IMG/VR virus record: IMGVR_UViG_3300033182_000145
Location: 1 to 63,982 of that record
DNA from: a virus
DNA length: 63,982 nt
Direction: 5' to 3' (one strand)
Numbering within the stretch: position 1 is the stretch's first letter; every line of letters begins with the position of its first letter. Below are positions 28,079 through 34,810 of this stretch, in pieces. The position numbers were made by a program, and so were the translations under genes. The notes under the pieces were generated by a model. It was given only the letters and a program-made list of their open reading frames with translations, searched no databases and had not been told where the DNA came from.

Positions 28079-28501
28079 GCTGACGACTATCGTCACCGGC
28101 CCCCGCCTCGTGCGGGGGTCGGAAACGATAGCCCTCTGGCTATCCTGTAGAGAGCCTGTCAAACTGGCAGGTTTTCACACAGTTCCTCTGAGGACTGAAG
28201 GGTGGCAAGGATCTGCAACCCAACTCAACATAAGGCAACGCAATATGATGTGGAGTCCATCACCAACACATACAACATATAGTATGACGTAAAGTTGGGT
28301 TATATGATAGGACATACCTAAGGTATACCTAAGGAGAAGGTTAGGGTAGTAAAAGTGTGTGGGTATTATAAGTTAGGGGAAGGCAACGTATAACCTAAGG
28401 TATAAACCAACGTTAACATAACGGCAGAACCTTCGGAGGACCTCGGTTCCGCTGGGCAGCCCTAACCTCAGCGTAGGTTGGGCGTAGAAAGGAGACTTCT
28501 C
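28079..28501. other. Noncoding 423-bp region: five hairpins, then AT-rich repeats
   Basis: First part: hairpins at 28082-28094 (GACGA/TCGTC), 28096-28122 (11 bp including CCCCCGC/GCGGGGG, loop CTCGT), 28127-28144 (GATAGCC-CTCT-GGCTATC), 28155-28171 and 28180-28197. Second part (about 28200-28440) is AT-rich and contains an 11-bp tandem repeat ATACCTAAGGT at 28314-28335 and a related ATAACCTAAGG near 28390. No convincing gene. It could hold an origin, promoters or a structured RNA. AAAGGAG before 28502 is the next ribosome site. Confidence 0.6.
28314..28404. repeat. CCTAAGG-type short repeats in AT-rich spacer
   Basis: ATACCTAAGGT at 28314-28324 is repeated at 28325-28335 with one change at the last base, and ATAACCTAAGGTATA occurs near 28390-28404. 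The element CCTAAGG is nearly palindromic (CCTTAGG). Iterated short sites in an AT-rich gap are typical of protein-binding or replication-origin regions. Confidence 0.45.
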
Positions 28502-28714
28502 ATGAAGTTCACGGTCAAGAAGACCACCGGGGATACCCCTCAGGGTGTCCAGAACGTTCTCCGTTCCGCTCATGGTGTCGAAGGCACCCCTCGTGAGTGG
28601 CCGGATAGCACCATCCGTCACTGGCTGGGCCGGGCGAAGGTCGTTAACCTCGACCTGACCGGCGATGACGTGCCCTCTCGTTGGAAGGCACTGGCCAAGG
28701 AGACCCACGCATAG
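28502..28714 (+). CDS. Small unknown protein, 70 aa
   Basis: 70 residues starting MKFTVKKTTGDTPQ, with TIRHWLGRAKVVNLD near the middle, basic at both ends and small enough for a nucleic-acid-binding or host-takeover peptide. A strong AAAGGAG precedes the ATG at 28502. GC-rich like its island neighbours. Not recognised. Confidence 0.65.
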   Translation: MKFTVKKTTGDTPQGVQNVLRSAHGVEGTPREWPDSTIRHWLGRAKVVNLDLTGDDVPSRWKALAKETHA

Positions 28715-29261
28715 TCGAGGGTCTGCTGTTTTCCGGATAGTGGGTATACGTACCCCTATCCCTCAGGTACACTCCTCGGACTGTGCCTGAGGGATATCTA
28801 TGCTACCCCTCGTCCAGAGGAACCCGCACAAGCCAGCCCAGAGCAGGCGGGGGGTAGGCGTTATGTCTTAAACATAACTAGGGCGCTCGTCAGAGACTTG
28901 TGTAGACGCTCGCTGCAAGCAAGCGCATGGGAAAGACCACCCCCAATCCGACTGAACTGGATGAAATGGTCCGCAGAATGGGATGCAACTGCGACAACAA
29001 CATCCCCAGCATTTATATAGAAACTGAAGCCAGATCGTATGCTGGAACAGTATAAAGATAGCGCCTCTAGTCTCGGGCGGGAACCATCGTAAGGTGGAGA
29101 GACTCAGCCGCGAACCCTTAGACGCGGCGCTGCCTGAGCAAGCAGAACAAAAAGGCTCCAATACACGAGAAGGGACTAGTGCCATGCGCAGTCCTTAAGG
29201 ATACCTTAACCATACCGCAAGTGGATCAGTAATTTTCCACGAATTGCTGAAAGGAGTTAGA
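28715..29261. other. Structured largely noncoding region, 547 bp
   Basis: Hairpins: 28736-28760 (10 bp with one bulge, TACG loop); 28760-28793 (CCCTCAGG/CCTGAGGG plus inner pairs); 28860-28878 (GTTATGT-CTTAA-ACATAAC); 29069-29104 (AGTCTC/GAGACT); 29107-29128 (GCCGCG/CGCGGC), the last competing with AGCGCC 29060-29065 pairing to GGCGCT 29126-29131. Near 29191, CCTTAAGG is followed by ATACCTTAA, echoing the CCTAAGG repeats upstream. This may be a structured RNA gene, an origin or the packaging end region. It contains one weak small ORF listed separately. Confidence 0.55.
28927..29055 (+). CDS. Possible small protein, 42 aa
   Basis: An ATG-started frame encoding MGKTTPNPTELDEMVRRMG followed by CNCDNN and a short tail. 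Amino acid composition looks protein-like. There is no good ribosome site and the frame lies in a structured spacer. Treat as tentative. Confidence 0.3.
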   Translation: MGKTTPNPTELDEMVRRMGCNCDNNIPSIYIETEARSYAGTV

Positions 29262-29453
29262 ATGAAGAAGTGGAACCCAGATCCAGTAGAACAACTTGAA
29301 AACGGATCGTGGATCTTTTGGGATGAGATATGGACATATAGTCACGGTCCATTTGAAACCGAAGAGATTGCACGCGAGCGACTCGAAGCGTACGCAAAGA
29401 GTTTGGACACTCCAAATAAGAGTGATGACGAAGGGGAACAGACTGATGAATGA
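29262..29453 (+). CDS. Early small protein, 63 aa
   Basis: 63 residues, MKKWNPDPVEQLENGSW then IFWDEIWTYSHGPF and an acidic tail. This pattern resembles small phage proteins that compute a masked 'W.DE....GP..T' fold, with no known role. AAAGGAG lies 5 nt before the ATG at 29262. First of a run of about twenty tiny overlapping early genes with AT-richer codons than the island upstream. Confidence 0.7.
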   Translation: MKKWNPDPVEQLENGSWIFWDEIWTYSHGPFETEEIARERLEAYAKSLDTPNKSDDEGEQTDE

Positions 29454-29604
29454 TTTGAACTCAGTGTTTATTGTCGATCGCCTACAGAGGATCATTGATA
29501 CGGCAGATGAACGCAAACTAGACGAAACCGAGGTTCGTGCCATGCGTGATGCAATTGATGAGATTCAACGACTACGAAATGTTATCCTCGATGATGAACT
29601 ATAA
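29446..29604 (+). CDS. Early small helical protein, 52 aa
   Basis: 52 residues, essentially one charged helical hairpin (DRLQRIIDTADERKLDE, then RAMRDAIDEIQRLRN). It overlaps the preceding gene by 8 nt. Function unknown. Confidence 0.6.
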   Translation: MNDLNSVFIVDRLQRIIDTADERKLDETEVRAMRDAIDEIQRLRNVILDDEL

Positions 29605-29764
29605 GTTTAACAACCGTAATGAATATACCGAGTGGTGTGAGAGAATGGTTCAAGAGATTAGACTCGCTGCTATCATGGTTGACAACAAAAAGATTCAGGA
29701 TATCGTCGCAGATATTCAGTCAACCCTTCACTGTGCAGAGGGATGGGAACTCTGGAAGGAGTAA
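29591..29764 (+). CDS. Early small protein, 57 aa
   Basis: 57 residues, MMNYKFNNRNEYTEWCERM, then helices. Adjacent ATGs at 29591 and 29594 are both possible, with no clear ribosome site, implying coupling to the upstream gene whose end it overlaps. A long hairpin starts right after the stop. Confidence 0.55.
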   Translation: MMNYKFNNRNEYTEWCERMVQEIRLAAIMVDNKKIQDIVADIQSTLHCAEGWELWKE

Positions 29765-29807
29765 TTGTTACGAAACGTTGACTATAAAAGTCGGGGTTTT
29801 GTAACAA
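29765..29807 (+). terminator. Long perfect hairpin after early genes
   Basis: TTGTTACGAAAC (29765-29776) pairs with GTTTTGTAACAA (29796-29807) over 12 bp with one G-T pair; the 19-nt loop contains a further GACT/AGTC stem. No U-tract follows, so it may be an RNase processing site, attenuator or RNA-stability element rather than a classical terminator. Confidence 0.55.
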
Positions 29808-29812
29808 AGAGT

Positions 29813-29866
29813 ATGACGATCATGCCTAACTGGTGTAACAATTTGGAATTTATGGAGGACAAGTAA
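29813..29866 (+). CDS. Micro-ORF with MPNWCNN motif (remnant or leader), 17 aa
   Basis: The frame reads MTIMPNWCNNLEFMEDK and ends in TAATG overlapping the next start. MPNWCxN is the conserved beginning of a widespread phage protein family (start of DUF1281-like proteins, as I recall), here cut to a few residues. It is either a decayed gene or a leader peptide for 29866. Confidence 0.3.
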   Translation: MTIMPNWCNNLEFMEDK

Positions 29867-30210
29867 TGTACCCACGTATTTCTGTGATGGCCCGCGTCAA
29901 CGGTTTCTCCGTCGAGATCCACCCCGAAGAGGATGTCGGCGCTTGGGAGACTTGGTACAACGGCAACGACCCCAAAGAGGGGCTGCTCTGGATCAACGCT
30001 GCACTCAGGCAGTACCCGGACTTCCCTCTCTACGTTGATGGATACGGCGAGGTTCCACTCAAGGGCTACCTGTTCACGGTACGCACCGACGCTGGGATCG
30101 AGAAGTTCTTCAAGGCACACGAGGACATCCGCAACCCGTTCTACAACCGCAAGGTGTACCAGAACGCAACGCCCGGATCCACTGTGTCCTTCATGCCCAT
30201 CAACATGTGA
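29866..30210 (+). CDS. Early protein, 114 aa, GC-rich codons
   Basis: 114 residues of mixed alpha/beta character starting MYPRISVMARVNGFSVE, with many aromatics and no recognised motif. GGAGG at 29853-29857 precedes the ATG. C/G-ending codons resemble the island genes and the SSB and capsid genes more than its direct neighbours, which may reflect high expression or recent exchange. Confidence 0.75.
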   Translation: MYPRISVMARVNGFSVEIHPEEDVGAWETWYNGNDPKEGLLWINAALRQYPDFPLYVDGYGEVPLKGYLFTVRTDAGIEKFFKAHEDIRNPFYNRKVYQNATPGSTVSFMPINM

Positions 30211-30311
30211 ACCATGTGGACATGCCTAGTAATGTTGGACGGCTGTAGGGGCTAGGTTGAGGCAAACGGGATAGCCAAGAGTAGAAATATCCTCACTTTA
30301 TGGAGAAATAA
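30211..30311. other. Short gap between early genes
   Basis: 101 bases with no clear gene or perfect hairpin. TGGAG just before 30312 is the ribosome site. Nothing else convincing is visible. Confidence 0.4.
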
Positions 30312-30581
30312 ATGCTCAAAGAATTCTATGAAAACAACCCCAACCCTAACTTGTTGGGGAAAGTTGTTGATCCTCCCTTGACAGAACTGCAAAGATCTGT
30401 TAATGTATACGAACCTATCGAGGCGTATACTGAGGAGTGGACTCACGTTACTGACAAGAAGACTGGTGAATATGTGGGCGCTGTCCCTAAGCCTGAGACC
30501 CGCAGACGAAATGATCTTCCACCTCTTTACATCCAATGGAAAGAAGACTGGAAGAATCGACATGCTACTCGGGTCAAATAA
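30312..30581 (+). CDS. Early protein, 89 aa
   Basis: 89 residues, MLKEFYENNPNPNLLGK, then a Lys/Arg/Trp-rich C-terminus. TGGAG precedes the start. The next gene begins inside its 3' end. Unrecognised. Confidence 0.65.
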   Translation: MLKEFYENNPNPNLLGKVVDPPLTELQRSVNVYEPIEAYTEEWTHVTDKKTGEYVGAVPKPETRRRNDLPPLYIQWKEDWKNRHATRVK

Positions 30582-30729
30582 ACTAGTCAAGGCATTAGCA
30601 GATCTTCACGAGATCGCTAACAAACACAACCTAACAGAATCAGAACGTAGATTCTACATGAAGAACTACTTTACAAATCCTGATCTGTTTATTATCAATA
30701 TTAGAAACTTGAAAAGGAAACTACAATGA
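30562..30729 (+). CDS. Early small basic helical protein, 55 aa
   Basis: 55 residues, MLLGSNKLVKALADLHE, basic and helical. It overlaps its upstream neighbour by 20 nt and its downstream neighbour by 4 nt (ATGA). Unrecognised. Confidence 0.55.
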   Translation: MLLGSNKLVKALADLHEIANKHNLTESERRFYMKNYFTNPDLFIINIRNLKRKLQ

Positions 30730-31025
30730 CTCTTATTGGATACTACCCAGCTCGTGCAGAGTTTACTCTTGCTATTGAAGATGGGGATGTTATTATTGAT
30801 GTGTCCGGTATTGCCCACGGCTCTGGCTATCGTGAGATGCCGACATGGGATGGCCCCGGATGTGACGACATTGACCTTGAAATCGAAAGCCTTCAGATCC
30901 ATTGCCTCCACTCCAAGGAGAAGGGCTGTACGGAGTCTTCTCTGTATGGTCAGGAAGCGTATGACTTCCTTACCCTCCATGGGTGGGACGAGTGGGATCT
31001 TGAATGGGAAGATGACAATGACTAA
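30726..31025 (+). CDS. Early protein, 99 aa, acidic
   Basis: 99 residues with a beta-rich N-terminal half (FTLAIEDGDVIIDVSG) and CLHSKEKGC near the middle, ending in a Trp/Asp/Glu-rich tail (WDEWDLEWEDDND). GAAAAGGA precedes the start. Strongly acidic small proteins of this size often act as DNA mimics or host inhibitors, but nothing specific shows that here. Confidence 0.65.
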   Translation: MTLIGYYPARAEFTLAIEDGDVIIDVSGIAHGSGYREMPTWDGPGCDDIDLEIESLQIHCLHSKEKGCTESSLYGQEAYDFLTLHGWDEWDLEWEDDND

Positions 31026-31365
31026 AGCAACACTGGTTAAGACTATGGTAGAAACAAAGGAAGATACCAAGAGGTTGTATAGATTGGTGGGTACTGAGAT
31101 TGCTGTTAATCCCTTCGGCTTTGGTGATACCGATCCTGAAGAAACAACTGAATATTTTATTGCATCTCGAGTACATGCTCAAGATCACGGTGATTGGGAA
31201 ACTCTCCTGTTCCCCGCTGATGCAGAAGGTAACATTACGAGTTATCTCGAAATCTGGGGAGTACGTGGGTGGGAACCTATTGAAGATACGGTTAATATGT
31301 TTATTGATAAAAGGAATTCTTTACATGAAGCACGACTACATTCTGATGAGGATCTCTTGGATTGA
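31018..31365 (+). CDS. Early protein, 115 aa
   Basis: 115 residues: a helical start, then YRLVGTEIAVNPFGFGD and YFIASRVHAQDHGDWE, suggesting an alpha/beta domain. ATGs at 31012 and 31018 are both in frame; I prefer the second. Unrecognised. Confidence 0.55.
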   Translation: MTKATLVKTMVETKEDTKRLYRLVGTEIAVNPFGFGDTDPEETTEYFIASRVHAQDHGDWETLLFPADAEGNITSYLEIWGVRGWEPIEDTVNMFIDKRNSLHEARLHSDEDLLD

Positions 31366-31576
31366 TGCCGAAACCTACGGGGACTCCTCTTGGATCTCTC
31401 TCGAGGACGGCATCGAAAAGGCTGAGACCCCTCCTCCCACCATGCACAGCGTAGGCTGGGTACTGTACAAGAACAACGATTACGTGGCTCTCACTTCGGA
31501 CATCGGTGACGAAGAGTGTGGGCACATTACTAAGATTCCTATTTCTATGATTACAGATACGGAGACGTTTGAATGA
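31325..31576 (+). CDS. Conserved small phage protein with SVGWVLY / KIP motif, 83 aa
   Basis: 83 residues. MHSVGWVLYKNNDYVALTSD followed by HITKIPISMI matches the pattern of a small beta-barrel family frequent in phages ('S.GW.v....d.v.l......I.kIP...I'), function unknown. The ATG at 31325 is preceded by AAAGG. It overlaps both neighbours. Confidence 0.65.
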   Translation: MKHDYILMRISWIDAETYGDSSWISLEDGIEKAETPPPTMHSVGWVLYKNNDYVALTSDIGDEECGHITKIPISMITDTETFE

Positions 31577-31851
31577 GTATGATGTATGAACTTGAGTACA
31601 TTGTGTGTCGATATATGCCCCGCACTCGCATGTGGAGCGACATTCAGCACGAACTAGAAGCAACTAACGATGAGATGCAGGAGGCTTTCGATGAGATGTC
31701 TGAGAACATTGCCTCTGACATTGAATGTGATGTGGAAGTAATGGCCGAAGATTGGCTGGATCGCCACAGCTGTGCTTACGAAAGCGAACTTAGAGATTCT
31801 GTTCGAAGGATTGTTAATAATAGGATTGAGACTGATGACTACGACGATTGA
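31573..31851 (+). CDS. Early acidic protein, 92 aa
   Basis: 92 residues, MSMMYELEYIVCRYMPRTR, then a Glu/Asp-rich helical region, net strongly negative. It starts in the stop of the upstream gene (ATGA). Unrecognised. Confidence 0.6.
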   Translation: MSMMYELEYIVCRYMPRTRMWSDIQHELEATNDEMQEAFDEMSENIASDIECDVEVMAEDWLDRHSCAYESELRDSVRRIVNNRIETDDYDD

Positions 31852-31963
31852 CTGGGCAGACCTGCCCGACATGTGGGGTACAGACCCCGGCAATCCCATG
31901 TGGAGTGTTTCCCCTTCGGATGACCCGTTCTTTAAGGAAAAAACCTATGGACAACTCGACTGA
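31835..31963 (+). CDS. Early mini-protein, 42 aa
   Basis: 42 residues, MTTTIDWADLPDMWGTDPG with many Asp, Pro and Trp. AGGA lies 9 nt upstream. It overlaps both neighbours by 17 nt, as do several genes in this array. Confidence 0.5.
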   Translation: MTTTIDWADLPDMWGTDPGNPMWSVSPSDDPFFKEKTYGQLD

Positions 31964-32096
31964 AATTAATTGGAAAGACGTGGCTGAAAACTTTTGGTAT
32001 GCTTGCTTCCATGGAGATCTCGATCTCATGGATCACATGGTAGATAAATATACTGATTGGTTTGATGAGGAGGAAAACGATGAAGAAAATGTTTGA
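31947..32096 (+). CDS. Early mini-protein, 49 aa, acidic
   Basis: 49 residues, MDNSTEINWKDVAENFWYAC then a Glu/Asp tail. AAGGA precedes the ATG. Unrecognised. Confidence 0.5.
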   Translation: MDNSTEINWKDVAENFWYACFHGDLDLMDHMVDKYTDWFDEEENDEENV

Positions 32097-32322
32097 AATA
32101 AAGATTGGCGCAACAAGCCAAACATGGGAAACCTGCTGCGCTTACGTCGAGGCAGAGACTGCTGAAGAAGCTAGAGAGTTGTTTGAATATAACCCCTATG
32201 ATTATGACTGGGATGATTGGGAAACTCATGACTCTGAAATTAAGCACTGGGACATCCTTAGCGTAGAGTATGATGAGTTCATGACTGACCGAATGAAGGA
32301 GAAGAATGGTGAAGAAGTTTGA
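32080..32322 (+). CDS. Early protein, 80 aa, paralogue-like of next gene
   Basis: 80 residues: a beta strand (KMFEIKIGATSQTWETC), then AYVEAETAEEARELFE, and an acidic Asp/Tyr/Trp-rich part. The 'v.AesxeeA.el....' pattern recurs in the next gene (FRVEAESEDAVNDLLDE), suggesting a duplicated small alpha/beta fold. GAGGAGG precedes the ATG at 32080. Confidence 0.6.
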   Translation: MKKMFEIKIGATSQTWETCCAYVEAETAEEARELFEYNPYDYDWDDWETHDSEIKHWDILSVEYDEFMTDRMKEKNGEEV

Positions 32323-32590
32323 CGTATACATTAGCGTAGAAGATGTGTACTCTTTCCGGGTGGAAGCTGAAAGTGAGGATGCAGTCAACGACTTGCTGGA
32401 CGAGATGTTCAATGAGTACGGTACTGATTTCTACGGATTCCTAGAAGACCGTCGAGTTGAAAAGTCTAGAATTGATCCAATGAGTGACTATCAAATTGAC
32501 ATCATTGAGATTATTTCACAAGAAAAGGTAGATGAAATTCTGCAAAGAAACATGACTGATCGAATGCGATCGGAGGATTTGGATGATTGA
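32306..32590 (+). CDS. Early protein, 94 aa, related to preceding gene
   Basis: 94 residues beginning MVKKFDVYISVEDVYSF, then RVEAESEDAVNDLLDEMF, the same strand-helix layout as the upstream protein. AAGGAG lies before the start, which overlaps the upstream stop by 17 nt. Confidence 0.6.
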   Translation: MVKKFDVYISVEDVYSFRVEAESEDAVNDLLDEMFNEYGTDFYGFLEDRRVEKSRIDPMSDYQIDIIEIISQEKVDEILQRNMTDRMRSEDLDD

Positions 32591-32768
32591 AGCAATTGAT
32601 ACAACTAGTTTGCATTCTATTATGAGCACTGTCCGGATTGTTTTTCCTGATGTTTATATTTCTGAGGATGCCGCTGGTCAGATTATTATTCACACTGGTC
32701 TTTATCAGGTAGGTGATCCCGAAACACCTCTCGTGTCTTATGAAGAAGCCTACCCCGGAGAATCGTAA
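32583..32768 (+). CDS. Early protein, 61 aa
   Basis: 61 residues, MIEAIDTTSLHSIMSTVRIV, then a beta-rich part (QIIIHTGLY). GGAGG upstream; overlaps by 8 nt with the previous gene and by one base with the next (TAATG). Unrecognised. Confidence 0.55.
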   Translation: MIEAIDTTSLHSIMSTVRIVFPDVYISEDAAGQIIIHTGLYQVGDPETPLVSYEEAYPGES

Positions 32769-32971
32769 TGACTGACCTATGGAGTATATGGGTTGATGAC
32801 TTAGAAAAGTGGATGGTTGAAGGCTATACCAAGCTGCCAGACGGTACTTGGAAGGAACGCCATACCCTTTACGCATCTAAGAGACGTGCCCAATCTGATG
32901 CTAAATTGTTTAATAAAGATAGTTCTTATACTTATGTAGCAAAGGAATATAAAAATGACGCTGACGTTTGA
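32768..32971 (+). CDS. Early basic protein, 67 aa
   Basis: 67 residues, MTDLWSIWVDDLEKWMVEG, then a Lys/Arg-rich half. Starts on the upstream stop. Unrecognised. Confidence 0.6.
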   Translation: MTDLWSIWVDDLEKWMVEGYTKLPDGTWKERHTLYASKRRAQSDAKLFNKDSSYTYVAKEYKNDADV

Positions 32972-33287
32972 TTTTTTTTTTATTGATGAAGCCGCTGTTG
33001 AAGAGATGATCAACGAGCAGTTGGATTATTGTATAGAAGATCAAGGTATTGGTCAGTACGAATTCTGGGGTACAAATTATTATGATGAAAATAAAATTCC
33101 AGTCTTGACAACGGATACTGTTGTGGTACAATACCCCGTGACAAGAGATCAAGGCATTTGGGTTTCGATTCAAGGATGCACGGAGATTGAAGGGCATTAT
33201 GTTTATTGGGGAGCTGAACTAAATAAAGTTGAGTGGAACAAAGAAAAAATTTGCTATGATGCAGAATATTCTATTACTGAGAAGTAA
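32955..33287 (+). CDS. Early protein, 110 aa
   Basis: 110 residues, MTLTFDFFFIDEAAVEEMI, then beta-rich with many aromatics and Glu/Asp. AAAGGA precedes the ATG. A near-consensus sigma70 promoter lies within its 3' half (33105-33132). Unrecognised. Confidence 0.6.
   Translation: MTLTFDFFFIDEAAVEEMINEQLDYCIEDQGIGQYEFWGTNYYDENKIPVLTTDTVVVQYPVTRDQGIWVSIQGCTEIEGHYVYWGAELNKVEWNKEKICYDAEYSITEK
33105..33132 (+). promoter_or_regulatory. Host sigma70-type promoter
   Basis: TTGACA at 33105-33110, 16-nt spacer, TACAAT at 33127-33132. Eleven of twelve consensus bases match. It lies inside the coding region of the 110-residue protein and reads towards DUF932 and the T7-type RNA polymerase. Confidence 0.6.
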
Positions 33288-33403
33288 TTATGTCCGTTGA
33301 CACAACTCTGATATCCGTCAATATCAATAAGAACTGTTTCGAATACATGCTTAAATAAGGACAGCAAGTATAATTATTCTGTAAAAAAGTATGAAGAAAA
33401 CCC

Positions 33404-33431
33404 TTGACACTTGTCGATAATAGTATATAAT
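33404..33431 (+). promoter_or_regulatory. Perfect sigma70-type promoter
   Basis: TTGACA at 33404-33409, 16-nt spacer, TATAAT at 33426-33431, in a gap (33288-33446). Predicted start near 33438, so the transcript would begin at the AGGAG ribosome site of the next gene, almost leaderless. It drives 33447 onwards, including DUF932 and probably the T7-type RNA polymerase. Confidence 0.8.
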
Positions 33432-33446
33432 ATACAGGAGATGCTG

Positions 33447-33641
33447 ATGGATGTGATCCACATCACAATTAGTAAACGAGCGCTAGATGAACTACTCAAA
33501 CAAAATCAAATCCAAGACTACACAGATGATGGTTTCGTCTTTAAGAGTCAAGCTGGTTGGATTCCGGCTGGGGATGTCTTGGAAGATCTAATCTATTCGG
33601 AGGTTTTGTATGAGGAGGAAGAACAGGGAGGACAAGTCTAA
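33447..33641 (+). CDS. Early protein, 64 aa
   Basis: 64 residues, MDVIHITISKRALDELLKQN, then a beta strand and an acidic tail. The second ATG (33447) is chosen because AGGAG lies 6 nt before it; the first (33441) abuts the AGGAG. First gene after the perfect sigma70 promoter. Unrecognised. Confidence 0.6.
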   Translation: MDVIHITISKRALDELLKQNQIQDYTDDGFVFKSQAGWIPAGDVLEDLIYSEVLYEEEEQGGQV

Positions 33642-33789
33642 GTCAGACTATATCCGTCCTAAGAAGAAAAGAAAATATCCCACCCGTAAAAATGTAAAGG
33701 ATTCCCTACGTGATTGGGAGTCTGCGGATTGGGAAGAATTTGGTAGTGATACAATCGAAGGAAATAACAATGCACGAAATGACGACTAA
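33610..33789 (+). CDS. Small basic-to-acidic protein, 59 aa
   Basis: 59 residues. A very basic first half (RRKNREDKSKS, RPKKKRKYPTRK) and an acidic second half with repeated Asp/Trp/Glu. GGAGG precedes the ATG. It overlaps the upstream gene by 32 nt and the DUF932 gene by 20 nt in other frames, so it is plausible but not certain. Confidence 0.5.
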   Translation: MRRKNREDKSKSDYIRPKKKRKYPTRKNVKDSLRDWESADWEEFGSDTIEGNNNARNDD

Positions 33790-34741
33790 TGATTCTGCCG
33801 TCTACTTCAAGAACCCCGCATGGCATGGCCTTGGCAATGTCATTGAAGATCCTATTGATATCTGGGATGCAATGTTTCAGGCTGGTCTCAACTGGACTGT
33901 TACCAAGCATAAAGGTATTTCGGTAGGAAATGATATTTACTCACCCAACTACCACGCTATTGTGCGTAACGATACCATGGACATCCTTGGTATTGTGAGT
34001 GAGCATTACAAGATTCTTCAGAACGAAGACATCTTCCGTCTTGCTCAATGCTTTGGCTCTGATGCCAAGGTTGAGAGTGCTGGTTCTATTCAGGACGGAC
34101 GCAAGCTTTACCTGCTGCTTCGAGGTACACCATTTGATGTTATGCAAGGTGATATCGTCGAGCGTTACATGGCTCTCCTGTGGGGCCATGATGGTACGCT
34201 GTCAGCCCACATGTTCCCCACATCCGTTCGTGTTGTGTGCAAGAACACCATGGACATGGCGCTGGGCCAAGCAGACCGGAAGGTAATCATCAAGCACTCC
34301 GGTGACATGGAGAGCAAGCTTGACTTTGCACGAGAAGCTATCTATCACTTCAAGGAAACTGGTAGTTTGTTTGCGGATGCCACCACTTACTTGGCTAAGC
34401 AATCTGCTGACACTGCTACTATTAATCGTTTCTTCTGGAACATCTACGAGTCCATGCACGGAGAAATCCCGGTGGATCCTCAGACCCAGAAGGAAGAGAC
34501 TCAGAAGGTTAAGGCTGTAACTACGATGTCCAAATGGGTAGAAACCCTTGAGGATGAAGCCAAAGACTTTGGCGTAAACCTTTGGATTGCAGCAAACGCC
34601 GTGACGAATGACATCCAGCACAGCACAGGAACCAGAGGACGCAAGAAGACCCCCGCTTCTGCTGCCTACGGTAACCTGACCGGCAATGGTGCCAAGGAAT
34701 CGTCCAAGGTGCTTGCCGCAGCTATTCAAATGGCAAAGTAA
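33770..34741 (+). CDS. DUF932 / phage-plasmid LGT protein, 323 aa
   Basis: 323 residues. The start ...FKNPAWHGLGNVIEDP and the segments YHAIVRNDTMDILGIVS and SVRVVCKNTMDMAL are diagnostic of the DUF932 family carried by phages and plasmids, of unknown biochemical role. ATG at 33770 with GAAGGA upstream. Located between the sigma70 promoter and the RNA polymerase gene, so expressed early. A G/C-rich hairpin follows. Confidence 0.9.
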   Translation: MHEMTTNDSAVYFKNPAWHGLGNVIEDPIDIWDAMFQAGLNWTVTKHKGISVGNDIYSPNYHAIVRNDTMDILGIVSEHYKILQNEDIFRLAQCFGSDAKVESAGSIQDGRKLYLLLRGTPFDVMQGDIVERYMALLWGHDGTLSAHMFPTSVRVVCKNTMDMALGQADRKVIIKHSGDMESKLDFAREAIYHFKETGSLFADATTYLAKQSADTATINRFFWNIYESMHGEIPVDPQTQKEETQKVKAVTTMSKWVETLEDEAKDFGVNLWIAANAVTNDIQHSTGTRGRKKTPASAAYGNLTGNGAKESSKVLAAAIQMAK

Positions 34742-34756
34742 ACAGCTAATCGAACG

Positions 34757-34786
34757 GGGGGTGGGGCGACGAAATGTCCCACCCCC
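34757..34786 (+). terminator. G/C hairpin after the DUF932 gene
   Basis: GGGGGTGGG (34757-34765) pairs perfectly with CCCACCCCC (34778-34786). No T-run follows, so it may be an attenuator or an RNA-stability element rather than a full terminator. Confidence 0.55.
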
Positions 34787-34810
34787 TCAGTAGATATACA
34801 GGAGGACAAC

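Noticed and set aside
28880-29200. Possible group I intron or tmRNA-like element
   Set aside because: Short resemblances to intron core sequences (AGAGACT, AAGATAG) occur in the wrong order and no split gene flanks them; kept only as unspecified structured region.
30379-30410. TTGACA followed by TAATGT as a further sigma70 promoter
   Set aside because: The -10 element matches poorly; only four sites reach at least eleven of twelve consensus bases.
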